DNA from: Sporosarcina quadrami
GTDB lineage: Bacteria > Bacillota > Bacilli > Bacillales_A > Planococcaceae
DNA: 64,000 nucleotides
Reading direction: 5' to 3'
Assembly: GCF_014836615.1 (NCBI RefSeq)
Contig: NZ_JACSQN010000015.1
Location: forward strand, 1 to 64,000
In this document: positions 8,673 through 16,656 of the stretch, piece after piece
How positions within the stretch are numbered: position 1 is the first letter of the stretch
Layout of the letters: each line of letters begins with the position of its first letter
Made by a program: the position numbers and the translations under genes
The notes under the pieces: generated by a model
The model's database searches: none
What the model saw: the letters and a program-made list of their open reading frames with translations, nothing else
What the model was told of the DNA's origin: nothing

Positions 8673-9725
8673 TTATTGCATTTTATTTTGCGCTTCATTC
8701 CAAATTTTCATCATGGGAACGGCTTTCGGTAGCCTTTCCACTTGCTCAGATGAAAAGAACTCAAATCCTTCTGGAGCACGTTCATCTGTTACAGCTACAT
8801 GACTCGTTATAGTCCAAGTCAAATGAGAAAAAATATGTTTGAAATCGAGCAGATGTCTGACACGCTCAACCGTCATTCCATAATTATCCTTCATTAAAAC
8901 TTCAATATCATTCCTGACGTCTTCAATCATTAAGAATTCCCACATATTCGCAAGTAACCCTGTTGCAGGTCTTTGTTTCATCAGCCATTCACCTTGCAAA
9001 TTACGGATAACACACACTTGCATCGGAATTGTCTTCATCTTCATTTTTTTGGATTTTAACGGAAGTTCACGCTGTCGACCTTCATGGAAAGCTTCACAAA
9101 AATCACGAACTGGACAAAGTAGACACTTAGGATTAGGTGTACATATTGTCGCGCCAAGTTCCATCAACCCTTGATTGAATGACGACGGATCATCTTCGTC
9201 AATCAAATCCATAATGACTGTTTCAAAAATCTTTTTTGTTTTAGGAATTGCAATATCCTCTTCAATAAGCAATAACCTTGAAATTACACGCATAACATTC
9301 CCGTCGACTGCATGTTCCGGTACACCAAATGCAATACTGAGAACAGCGCCGGCGGTATAAGGCCCAACGCCTTTCAATTTAGATATTTCCTGCCGTGTAT
9401 CCGGAATTTCACTTCCATACATTTCAACTACTTCTCTCACACCTGCCTGCAAATTCCGGCCACGCGAATAGTATCCGAGACCTTCCCACATCTTAAGTAC
9501 ATCTTCCTCTTTTGCTTGAGCTAAATCAGTAAGAGTCGGGAATTTGCTAATGAATCTTTCGTAATAAGGGATGACTGTATCGACACGTGTTTGTTGCAGC
9601 ATGACTTCTGATACCCAGATATGATAAGGATTTGACGTTCGCCTCCAAGGCAGATCTCTTTTTTCGCGTAAATACCATTCGATTAAAGCTTTCCTGAATT
9701 CTTCTTTATGATCAATTAATTGCAT
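8673..9725 (-). CDS. mutY: A/G-specific adenine DNA glycosylase MutY
   Basis: Base-excision repair enzyme removing adenine mispaired with 8-oxoguanine; 350 residues, normal length. The order is HhH-GPD glycosylase domain (MLQQTRVDTV with the catalytic Glu region, LKGVGPYTAGAV hairpin, catalytic Asp in EHAVDGNVMRV), an iron-sulphur loop, and a C-terminal NUDIX-like mismatch-recognition domain (KQRPATGLLANMWEF). The cysteine loop reads C-X5-C-X2-C-X5-C, one residue shorter in the first gap than the usual C-X6-C. ATG at 9725 is chosen because GGAGGT precedes it; the upstream ATG contains that site. Confidence 0.95.
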   Translation of the reverse strand: MQLIDHKEEFRKALIEWYLREKRDLPWRRTSNPYHIWVSEVMLQQTRVDTVIPYYERFISKFPTLTDLAQAKEEDVLKMWEGLGYYSRGRNLQAGVREVVEMYGSEIPDTRQEISKLKGVGPYTAGAVLSIAFGVPEHAVDGNVMRVISRLLLIEEDIAIPKTKKIFETVIMDLIDEDDPSSFNQGLMELGATICTPNPKCLLCPVRDFCEAFHEGRQRELPLKSKKMKMKTIPMQVCVIRNLQGEWLMKQRPATGLLANMWEFLMIEDVRNDIEVLMKDNYGMTVERVRHLLDFKHIFSHLTWTITSHVAVTDERAPEGFEFFSSEQVERLPKAVPMMKIWNEAQNKMQ

Positions 9726-9839
9726 GTTTACCTCCATATTGCATATGCTTTTCGTTAACGGAAAAAAGGGTATATACTAATCATACAATACTATTCTCCG
9801 GTCCATCACTATATTTCAAGCCAATAAAGGAGTGATTAT

Positions 9840-10823
9840 TTGGATACAGGAACACATATTGTCATGGGTGCCGCTATTTGCGGATTAGCTATGGCAGACC
9901 CCGTAGTTGCCACAGATTCTGTCACAATGACAGCTGTCTATATCGGTATCGTATCCGGTTCACTGATACCTGATGTCGATACAGTCCTGAAATTGAGAAA
10001 TAATGCAGTCTATATAAGCAATCATAGAGGAATTACCCATTCTGTGCCTGCAGTCATGCTTTGGCCACTCGTCTTGGCTACTTTATTGTCGTTGCTTTTT
10101 CCTGCCTCGGAATTTTTTCATGTGTGGGCGTGGACCTTTCTTGCAGTATTCATCCATGTGTTTGTAGATATATTTAATTCGTATGGTACACAAGCTCTAA
10201 GGCCATTTTCGAATAAATGGGTGGCGATTGGAGTCATTAACACGTTTGACCCAATTATTTTCGCACTTCATATAATAGGGATCGCCTTATGGATATTCGG
10301 AATGGAACCAGTCCCTACTTTCATGGTCATGTATATGATTATCTTCTTCTACTATCTATTGCGGTTCGCTGTAAAAGCAGCTGTCAAAAATGCAGTGAAA
10401 AACACCGTACCTGATGCCGAACATATATTTATCGCCCCGACGATGAATTTCTTCCAATGGAGAGTAGCTGCATCCAATGAAAATTGTCATTACGTAGGCA
10501 GGGCCTATGGACGATCGGTAAATATTTACGACAAGTTCGAACGGGAAAAGATGCCTGAATCCCCATATATAGATGTTGCTATGAAAGATAAGAACATCGA
10601 AGCATTTGTTTCATTTTCACCTATTTACAGATGGTCTGTGTCGCATATCGGTGATTTATACGAACTGCGTTTAATTGACTTACGTTATCGAAGTAAAGAT
10701 TATTACCCGTTCGTTGCAGTGGCGCACGTCAATGAAGAGATGGAAGTAATCAATTCATATACTGGATGGATATTCTCTGAAGATAAGTTACGCAAAAAAC
10801 TCAAATTCGTTCCAAACTCTTAA
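9840..10823 (+). CDS. yfhP: Membrane-bound metal-dependent hydrolase YfhP (DUF457)
   Basis: Integral membrane protein of 327 residues in the LexA-binding/YbcI/DUF457 group of predicted metal-dependent hydrolases. An N-terminal hydrophobic region holds the family signatures DTGTHIVMGA, SLIPDVDT and NHRGITHS; the Asp and His residues are the presumed metal ligands. About five helices follow and a soluble C-terminal part starts near residue 190. TTG at 9840 is the start, with AAAGGAG seven bases upstream. Divergent from mutY, as in B. subtilis. The reaction catalysed is unknown. Confidence 0.9.
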   Translation: MDTGTHIVMGAAICGLAMADPVVATDSVTMTAVYIGIVSGSLIPDVDTVLKLRNNAVYISNHRGITHSVPAVMLWPLVLATLLSLLFPASEFFHVWAWTFLAVFIHVFVDIFNSYGTQALRPFSNKWVAIGVINTFDPIIFALHIIGIALWIFGMEPVPTFMVMYMIIFFYYLLRFAVKAAVKNAVKNTVPDAEHIFIAPTMNFFQWRVAASNENCHYVGRAYGRSVNIYDKFEREKMPESPYIDVAMKDKNIEAFVSFSPIYRWSVSHIGDLYELRLIDLRYRSKDYYPFVAVAHVNEEMEVINSYTGWIFSEDKLRKKLKFVPNS

Positions 10824-10834
10824 CGCGAACAGAC

Positions 10835-10880
10835 AAAAGCTTGTCCAACTTCCATTTTAGGATACCGGACAAGCTTTTCT
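10835..10880 (+). terminator. Convergent terminator between yfhP and yfhH
   Basis: Twelve-pair stem AAAAGCTTGTCC/GGACAAGCTTTT followed by CTTC. The A/T-rich stem ends could serve both strands. Confidence 0.8.
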
Positions 10881-10903
10881 TCATATAACTAGATGGGTGG
10901 ATT

Positions 10904-11236
10904 TCACTTTCCCGTTTTGACAGGTTGCAACATGGCAATCGGTAAAGCTTCTTCTGCACGGTTGCCGCCTAAACGGTACCCCCATGCAAATCGGCCTTTT
11001 AAGTAATCCACTTGGAAGAAGACCCCTTCATCGCCGTCAATCCGGTACATTTCTCCAGGAACGATTGTAGCGGGGTCAATCATATAAGATTTCGCCATTA
11101 AAGCTTTTCGCTGATAAACGGCGAATTCATTAATCATTCCCATCTGTTCGGCTTTGCGTGCCTTCTCCATCAATCTGCCGATTTCAGAGCGTAATTCATG
11201 TTCATTCATATCACTATATTTTTTTTCATTCTCCAT
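10904..11236 (-). CDS. yfhH: YfhH family protein (DUF1811)
   Basis: A soluble protein of about 110 residues matching the Bacillales YfhH/DUF1811 family: an N-terminal helix-rich part (SDMNEHELRSEIGRLMEKAR) followed by a small beta domain (GEMYRIDGDEGVFFQVDYLK). Function is unknown. The ATG at 11236 has AAAGGAGA ten bases upstream and lies inside the 3' end of recX, so the two genes are cotranscribed and probably translationally coupled, as in B. subtilis recX-yfhH. A TTG eight codons earlier is a poorer start. Confidence 0.88.
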   Translation of the reverse strand: MENEKKYSDMNEHELRSEIGRLMEKARKAEQMGMINEFAVYQRKALMAKSYMIDPATIVPGEMYRIDGDEGVFFQVDYLKGRFAWGYRLGGNRAEEALPIAMLQPVKTGK

Positions 11237-12038
11237 CGTCTTCGTTCTCCTTTTTTTCAATGAATAAGGCGATTTTCTCTAATGGTATACCTTTTTGATA
11301 CATCGCCTGTTTGACCCGATTTCTTAATTGATAGCCTGTATGTTTAGATGCATAACGACGCCAAGCTTTTTCCCCGACAGAAACAGTTATATCATCCCAT
11401 TCATCTTCTTCACGTTCGAAATCGATTTCTTCAAGCACACTATTAATTAATCCAAAATTATATCCTTTTCTCGCTAATGCATTTTGAATTCTTTGTTTTA
11501 ACTGAGCAGGTGGAATGGAGCGGTTCGACCTAGCCGCCTTTTCAGCAAGCTTTTTGGCAACGGAAAATTGTTCTTCTTCGGAATATTGTTCTAGCACTTG
11601 TTCCTGCAACTCCTTTCCGACACCTTTTTTCATCAATTCCTGTTTAATTGCTTTTGGACCTTTTCCTAATGTGTTTTTTTGCGTAAGCATAACTGCTTCT
11701 GAAAATGCTTCATCATCAAGGAAACCAAGACGTTTCAGTTTAACAATCGCTTCAAGCACAACCGCTTCACCATATTCGAGATCCAACAGCTTTTTCTTCA
11801 CTTCGGATTCGCTGCGCATTTTAAACGACAGGAAATGCAGGGCTCGGTTGAACGCCTTAGCGATCTGGTCTTCGTATGTAATCTCGTCCATCGTCCATTC
11901 GTCAAGTTGCATTCCTTTCGTCATGCCGAACTTTACTAAAATAGATTCATGAACACTAAAAGAATACTTTTCATCTAAATATATATTATAACGTTCGCTA
12001 TCACGCTTTTGTTGTGTTATTTTCGTTATAACAGACAA
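11226..12038 (-). CDS. recX: Recombination regulator RecX
   Basis: RecX binds RecA filaments and limits or modulates recombination and SOS induction. The 270-residue product has a beta N-terminus (ITKITQQKRDSERYNIYLDE) followed by repeated three-helix modules (FKMRSESEVKKKLLDLEYGE; LKRLGFLDDEAFSEA; ALARKGYNFGLINSVL), as in Bacillales RecX. The start is TTG at 12038, nine bases after GGGGAGG, which also fits the family N-terminus; the ATG eleven codons upstream lacks a ribosome site. It is upstream of and overlapping yfhH. Confidence 0.93.
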   Translation of the reverse strand: MSVITKITQQKRDSERYNIYLDEKYSFSVHESILVKFGMTKGMQLDEWTMDEITYEDQIAKAFNRALHFLSFKMRSESEVKKKLLDLEYGEAVVLEAIVKLKRLGFLDDEAFSEAVMLTQKNTLGKGPKAIKQELMKKGVGKELQEQVLEQYSEEEQFSVAKKLAEKAARSNRSIPPAQLKQRIQNALARKGYNFGLINSVLEEIDFEREEDEWDDITVSVGEKAWRRYASKHTGYQLRNRVKQAMYQKGIPLEKIALFIEKKENEDDGE

Positions 12039-12125
12039 TGACGTCGACCTCCCCTTTTTATAAGTATACATGTTCTATTCCTGGAGGTCAGCTTATCGGT
12101 TTACAAGTATATGGAGGTGTTCTTA

Positions 12126-13025
12126 TTGAGGATCGTAATCGCTGGAGGTTCGGGATTCGTTGGACAAGAAATCACCAAATTGTTACTGGATGAAGGACAT
12201 GAAGTAATTATCCTCTCACGCAAGCAGAGAGTGAACGAATCAGGCATACAGTACGTAACATGGCTAACAGATGGCGCTTCACCTGAATCTGAGATCGGTG
12301 ATGCCGATGCATTTATTAATCTAGCTGGTGTTTCCATTAATGACGGTCGCTGGACTGAGGAGCATCAGAAAAAAATTTATGACAGCCGAATGATTGCAAC
12401 AGATGAGTTGCTACGTATCATTTCAAAACTTCCCGTAAAACCTCATGTATTCCTTAATGCAAGCGCAGTAGGTATTTATCCAACATCGGAAACGATCATC
12501 TATACGGAAAAATCTGATGAAGTGGATGACGGTATTTTAGGAATTACTGTACGTGACTGGGAACAAAAAGCTTCTACATTAAAGGACTTTGGTATACGCG
12601 TCGCATATATGCGATTTGGACTTGTTCTCGGAAAAGACGAAGGTGCACTACCGCTTATGGTTCTGCCTTATAAATTTTTCGCGGGTGGAAAAGTGGGATC
12701 GGGTAAACAATGGGTTTCTTGGGTGCATGTGAAAGACGTTGGGCGTGCAGCCATCCATCTATTGAACGATGAAAAAACGCAAGGGCCTTTCAATATTACA
12801 GCGCCTTTTCCAGTAAGGATGAGCGAATTCGGCAAAACGATCGCGTATACATTACACCGGCCAAATCTGTTTCCAGTTCCAGCTGTTCTTATGAAAGTAG
12901 CTTTAGGTAAAAAAAGCAAGCTAGTGTTGGAAGGTCAATTCGTCTCGTCCGATAAGCTTATCGCTAGTGGATTTGAATTTAAATATCCTACGTTAGCTGC
13001 CGCTTTAGATGATTTACTGAACTGA
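12126..13025 (+). CDS. yfhF: NAD(P)-binding epimerase family protein YfhF (TIGR01777)
   Basis: Short-chain-dehydrogenase-like protein of 299 residues, TIGR01777/SulA-type family. The N-terminus carries the Rossmann dinucleotide motif IVIAGGSGFVGQEI; later signatures are INLAGVSIND, LNASAVGIYP and RFGLVLGKDEGALP, with a C-terminal DUF1731 segment (GQFVSSDKLIASGFEFKYPT). The substrate is not known. TTG at 12126 is the start because GGAGGTG lies seven bases upstream; the ATG at 12111 overlaps that site. Divergent from recX, as in B. subtilis. Confidence 0.9.
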   Translation: MRIVIAGGSGFVGQEITKLLLDEGHEVIILSRKQRVNESGIQYVTWLTDGASPESEIGDADAFINLAGVSINDGRWTEEHQKKIYDSRMIATDELLRIISKLPVKPHVFLNASAVGIYPTSETIIYTEKSDEVDDGILGITVRDWEQKASTLKDFGIRVAYMRFGLVLGKDEGALPLMVLPYKFFAGGKVGSGKQWVSWVHVKDVGRAAIHLLNDEKTQGPFNITAPFPVRMSEFGKTIAYTLHRPNLFPVPAVLMKVALGKKSKLVLEGQFVSSDKLIASGFEFKYPTLAAALDDLLN

Positions 13026-13028
13026 CGT

Positions 13029-13057
13029 GTATACAATCCTCTCCTTTACACATCCTA
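13029..13057 (+). promoter_or_regulatory. Predicted sigma-G promoter of pdaA
   Basis: GTATA, exactly 17 bases, then CATCCTA, immediately upstream of the pdaA ribosome site. B. subtilis pdaA is known to be forespore (sigma-G) expressed. The -10 again has C at its fourth base, as for sspE here. Confidence 0.6.
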
Positions 13058-13081
13058 CGCAAAAAGGAGAGGTGTATAAAC

Positions 13082-13885
13082 ATGGTTGAAGAACATGGTC
13101 CAGGTATATTAATGGCTGCTTTCATAATTGTAGTAGGTTTACTGATGAATCCGTTCTCTGCACAAGCCGAAGAGTTTCACTGGGGATTCAAGAAAGCCGT
13201 GAACGGAACACCACCGAATGCAGGTGCAGCACTCGAGTCAATGCTTGAACAGTATGGCGCTATTTACAAAGGTAAACCAGATGAAAAAGTAGCGTATATC
13301 ACTTTTGATAATGGTTACGAGAATGGTTATACAGAAGCCATCTTAAAAGCTTTAAAGGATGAAGAAGTGCCAGCCACTTTCTTTTTGACAGGACACTATT
13401 TAAAGAGTGCTGCTCCTCTTGTTAAGCAAATGATCAAAGAGGGTCATGGAATTGGAAACCATTCATATGGACATCCGAATATGGCTAATTTGACCGAAGC
13501 AGGCATGGAATCCGAATGGAAAAAATTCGATGAACTGCTCTTTAAAACGACCGGACAAGAACGGACAATCTATACGCGCCCTCCTGAAGGCATTTTCAAT
13601 GATGCCGTTTTGAACAAAGGAAATGAGCTCGGCTATCGTCATATATTTTGGTCGGTCGCCTTCATTGACTGGCATGCAGACAAACCTCGTGGCCGTGATT
13701 ATGCATATAACGAATTGATGAACCAACTTCACCCAGGGGCAGTCATCCTAATGCACACCGTATCCTCCGATAATGCAGAAGCGTTGCCAGATTTCATACG
13801 TGATGCCAAAAAAGCCGGCTATGAATTTCGCTCACTAGATGACCTTGTCATGGAATATGAAAATGTCAATTCTGCAATACGCTAA
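13082..13885 (+). CDS. pdaA: Spore-cortex delta-lactam polysaccharide deacetylase PdaA
   Basis: CE4 polysaccharide deacetylase of 267 residues that in B. subtilis removes the N-acetyl group of muramic acid on the way to muramic-delta-lactam in spore cortex. It has an N-terminal signal or anchor (residues 8-28, ending AQA), then motif 1 TFDNGYENG (the Asn variant characteristic of PdaA), motif 2 HSYGHPN, motif 3 RPPEGIF and the C-terminal PGAVILMHTVSSDNAEAL. RPPEG replaces the more usual RPPRG; the key first Arg is kept. AAAAGGAGAGGTG precedes the ATG. Confidence 0.93.
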   Translation: MVEEHGPGILMAAFIIVVGLLMNPFSAQAEEFHWGFKKAVNGTPPNAGAALESMLEQYGAIYKGKPDEKVAYITFDNGYENGYTEAILKALKDEEVPATFFLTGHYLKSAAPLVKQMIKEGHGIGNHSYGHPNMANLTEAGMESEWKKFDELLFKTTGQERTIYTRPPEGIFNDAVLNKGNELGYRHIFWSVAFIDWHADKPRGRDYAYNELMNQLHPGAVILMHTVSSDNAEALPDFIRDAKKAGYEFRSLDDLVMEYENVNSAIR

Positions 13886-13957
13886 TTATTCCAAGCATAA
13901 TTTTAATAACCTCTTTGTTACTCATGTATACTAACCAAAACAAGGAGGGTGTATAAT

Positions 13958-14344
13958 ATGAAATTTGAAATGACAGAGAACGGATTCCAAACTGAAACTT
14001 CTTATGGTACTTTACAAATATCCGGTAATGATGAATTCGGCTTTAGACCCTATCAATTACTCATATCTTCAATCGCAGTCTGTAGCGGCGGTGTCATGCG
14101 TAAAATCCTTGAGAGGAAACGTATACCTGCGGATAATATTACGATTGATGTAAAAGAAGTGTATCGCAATGAAGAGAAGGCAAATCGCGTGGAGAAGATC
14201 CATTTGCACTTCATCATCGAGGGTATTGAGCTCGATAACGAAAAGATGGATAAAATTATGGAAGTAACAGACAATAACTGTTCAATGCTCCAATCTGTCA
14301 AAGATTCCATCGAAGTCGTAAAGTCATATGAATTTGTAAAATGA
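13958..14344 (+). CDS. OsmC family protein (YhfA-like)
   Basis: A 128-residue OsmC/Ohr-fold protein. Both conserved cysteines of the fold are present (AVCSGGVMRKIL and NNCSMLQSV), so a thiol-dependent peroxidase or redox role is possible. Overall it looks more like the uncharacterised YhfA-type subgroup than Ohr or OsmC proper. ATG at 13958 is used because AAGGAGGG lies about eight bases upstream; an in-frame GTG three codons earlier overlaps it. Single gene with its own promoter region and terminator. Confidence 0.82.
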   Translation: MKFEMTENGFQTETSYGTLQISGNDEFGFRPYQLLISSIAVCSGGVMRKILERKRIPADNITIDVKEVYRNEEKANRVEKIHLHFIIEGIELDNEKMDKIMEVTDNNCSMLQSVKDSIEVVKSYEFVK

Positions 14345-14345
14345 T

Positions 14346-14389
14346 AAAAGCCCAGTCCATATCTGAATTCAGATTACGGCTGGGCTTTT
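14346..14389 (+). terminator. Terminator after the OsmC-family gene
   Basis: Ten-pair stem AAAAGCCCAG/CTGGGCTTTT around a 24-base loop. Confidence 0.8.
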
Positions 14390-14674
14390 ACATATGAATG
14401 GAACCTTCACTTTCATTTTGCATATAATTCGTAGGCGCTCAGCGGCTATCGCCGGCAAACGTACACGGATCCCCTCCTTCAAATAGTAGGATTCGATTCG
14501 TCTCTACTCTACAGCCTCCTTCTCTAGTTGAGATTATATGTATCATATCACGTATTTTATCTATTGTAAACATTTTGTTAAGAAGAATCTTCTATCTATT
14601 GAAACTACAAGATCACTCATTGAAATAAAACCGTATTTCATATACGATTACTATGATGAAAAGAGGTGTATGTC

Positions 14675-14851
14675 TTGGAAAAACAGCAAAACAACGGACA
14701 TGTGGACGAGTTGAAAAACCGCCTGCATCAATTTTTGGAAAAACTCGATTCAATTGAACCTGAAACAACAGACGTAAATGATATTGATCAACTGATCAGC
14801 ATCATTGATGAGTTGGAAAACCAGATGAATAAACTTAAAACAGATAAATGA
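14675..14851 (+). CDS. SE1561 family small protein
   Basis: A 58-residue, strongly charged, all-helical protein (DELKNRLHQFLEKLDSIEPE and IDQLISIIDELENQMNKLK) of the SE1561 family, widespread in Bacillales and of unknown function; two amphipathic helices suggest a coiled-coil hairpin. The start is TTG at 14675 with AAAAGAGGTG upstream; a GTG inside that site is less likely. It ends 20 bases before the fumarase start and is probably cotranscribed with it. Confidence 0.8.
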   Translation: MEKQQNNGHVDELKNRLHQFLEKLDSIEPETTDVNDIDQLISIIDELENQMNKLKTDK

Positions 14852-14871
14852 TCCTACAGGGGGAAATTAGA

Positions 14872-16410
14872 TTGTACATAGAAAATTTAGAGAAAAGCAT
14901 GTATGACCTCATTTGTGAGACATCAACAAATTTGCCGAAAGATGTGCGACGTGCGGTAACTGCAGCGAGAGCGAATGAGGATGCTGGTACACGTGCAGCA
15001 ATGAGTCTCGATACAATCGCTAAGAATATTAATATGGCTGATGACAAATTGTCCCCGATTTGCCAAGATACTGGATTGCCTACGTTTAAAATTAAAACAC
15101 CAATCGGCGTTAATCAGCTTGAAATTAAAGCAGCGATCAAACGCGCCATGGTACAGGCAACAAAAGACGGTAAGCTTAGACCGAACTCCGTTGATTCTCT
15201 TACAGGTGAAAATAGCGGAACGAATCTAGGCATCGGACTTCCTGTCGTGAAATTTGAACAATGGGAACAGGACCACATTGAAGTGAAGCTGATTCTTAAA
15301 GGCGGCGGCTGCGAAAACAAGAATATCCAATATAGCCTTCCTACGGAACTTGATGGATTAGGAAGAGCTGGCCGCGATTTAGATGGAATTCGTAAATGTA
15401 TTCTCCACTCTGTCTATCAAGCACAAGGACAAGGATGCTCAGCAGGTTTTATCGGTGTTGGAATCGGTGGCGACCGTGCATCAGGATACGAACTCGCAAA
15501 AGAACAGCTTTTCCGTGAAGTGTATGATCATAATCCTAATGAAGAGCTTGCAAGATTAGAAGAGTATATTTTAAAAAGTGCGAACCAGTTAGGTATTGGA
15601 ACTATGGGTTTTGGTGGCGAAGTCACTTTGCTCGGCTGTAAAATTGGCGTAATGGATCGAATCCCAGCAAGTTTCTACGTTTCCGTCGCCTACAATTGCT
15701 GGGCTTATCGTAGAATGGCAGTAGATGTTGACGCTATATCTGGTGAAGTGCAGAATTGGCATTATAATGAAGGTGAAAAACTTTCTTTCCATGAGAATGA
15801 GTCGGAAGACAAAAGCCAACAGGCAACACGGACAGTCGAACTAACTGCCCCAATATCTGAAGAACAGATTCGCGAGCTTAAAGTCGGCGATGTCGTCAAA
15901 ATCAGTGGTCGCATGTATACAGGACGAGATGCAATTCATAAGTATCTATCTGAAAATGATTCCCCTGTCGATTTAGACGGCCATATCATTTATCACTGTG
16001 GGCCAGTCGTTCTGAAAAACGAAGACGGATCGTACGAAATTAAAGCTGCAGGACCGACAACTTCAATTCGTGAAGAGCCTTATCAAGGTGACATTATGAA
16101 GAAGTTTGGTGTAAGGGCTGTAATAGGTAAAGGCGGCATGGGACCTAAGACACTTGCTGCGCTTAAAGATCATGGTGGCGTCTATTTAAACGCCATCGGT
16201 GGAGCGGCTCAATACTATGCAGATTGCATTAAGGAAGTTGAGGGTGTCGATCTATTGCAATTCGGTATACCTGAAGCGATGTGGCATTTACGAGTAGAAG
16301 GATTTACAGCAGTTGTAACAATGGATTCCCATGGTAATAGCTTGCATGCTGATGTGGATAAAACATCTTTGGAAAAGCTATCACAATTTAAAGAGAAAGT
16401 TTTCAACTAA
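14872..16410 (+). CDS. fumA: Class I (iron-sulphur) fumarate hydratase
   Basis: TCA-cycle enzyme interconverting fumarate and malate, 512 residues, single-chain oxygen-sensitive 4Fe-4S type. The N-terminal alpha domain carries ICQDTGLP (Cys64), GGGCENKN and LGCKIG, which supply the cluster cysteines. The beta domain begins near residue 330 and contains YHCGPVV, GPTTSIRE and GKGGMG. The start is TTG at 14872 with AGGGGG eight bases upstream; the ATG overlapping the preceding stop lacks a ribosome site. A class II fumarase may exist elsewhere; it cannot be seen here. Confidence 0.94.
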   Translation: MYIENLEKSMYDLICETSTNLPKDVRRAVTAARANEDAGTRAAMSLDTIAKNINMADDKLSPICQDTGLPTFKIKTPIGVNQLEIKAAIKRAMVQATKDGKLRPNSVDSLTGENSGTNLGIGLPVVKFEQWEQDHIEVKLILKGGGCENKNIQYSLPTELDGLGRAGRDLDGIRKCILHSVYQAQGQGCSAGFIGVGIGGDRASGYELAKEQLFREVYDHNPNEELARLEEYILKSANQLGIGTMGFGGEVTLLGCKIGVMDRIPASFYVSVAYNCWAYRRMAVDVDAISGEVQNWHYNEGEKLSFHENESEDKSQQATRTVELTAPISEEQIRELKVGDVVKISGRMYTGRDAIHKYLSENDSPVDLDGHIIYHCGPVVLKNEDGSYEIKAAGPTTSIREEPYQGDIMKKFGVRAVIGKGGMGPKTLAALKDHGGVYLNAIGGAAQYYADCIKEVEGVDLLQFGIPEAMWHLRVEGFTAVVTMDSHGNSLHADVDKTSLEKLSQFKEKVFN

Positions 16411-16420
16411 TATATGACTG

Positions 16421-16461
16421 CCGCAGTACTAATGTAAAACCATTAGTACTGTGGCTTTTTT
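16421..16461 (+). terminator. Terminator after fumarase
   Basis: Long stem CCGCAGTACTAATG/CATTAGTACTGTGG (one G-T pair) followed by CTTTTTT. Confidence 0.9.
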
Positions 16462-16502
16462 CATTTATAAGAAGACTAGTAAACTTTTCACTACTACTTC
16501 CT

Positions 16503-16532
16503 TTGACCACATGTTATACTCTTAATTATAAT
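16503..16532 (+). promoter_or_regulatory. Sigma-A promoter of the metal ATPase
   Basis: TTGACC, 18 bases, TATAAT. The -10 lies inside the PerR box described separately, so repressor binding would block RNA polymerase. Confidence 0.65.
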
Positions 16533-16540
16533 GATTATAA
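16526..16540 (+). promoter_or_regulatory. PerR box
   Basis: TTATAATGATTATAA is a perfect match to the 15-base PerR consensus (TTATAATNATTATAA) known from Bacillus. It covers the -10 of the ATPase promoter. Confidence 0.8.
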
Positions 16541-16542
16541 TA

Positions 16543-16557
16543 TCAAAATGATTATCA
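16543..16557 (+). promoter_or_regulatory. Fur-box-like element
   Basis: TCAAAATGATTATCA agrees with the Fur consensus TGATAATNATTATCA at all but two positions. A second similar site, TGATAGTCATTCTCA, is at 16626-16640 next to the ribosome site. Matches are by eye; iron control is an inference. Confidence 0.45.
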
Positions 16558-16656
16558 TTGATTCTCAATAAGGTTTAAATATCAATGTAAATCAGGTTTT
16601 TATTTATAATGAAAATAGATGAAGATGATAGTCATTCTCAATTAGGAGGTTATTAA

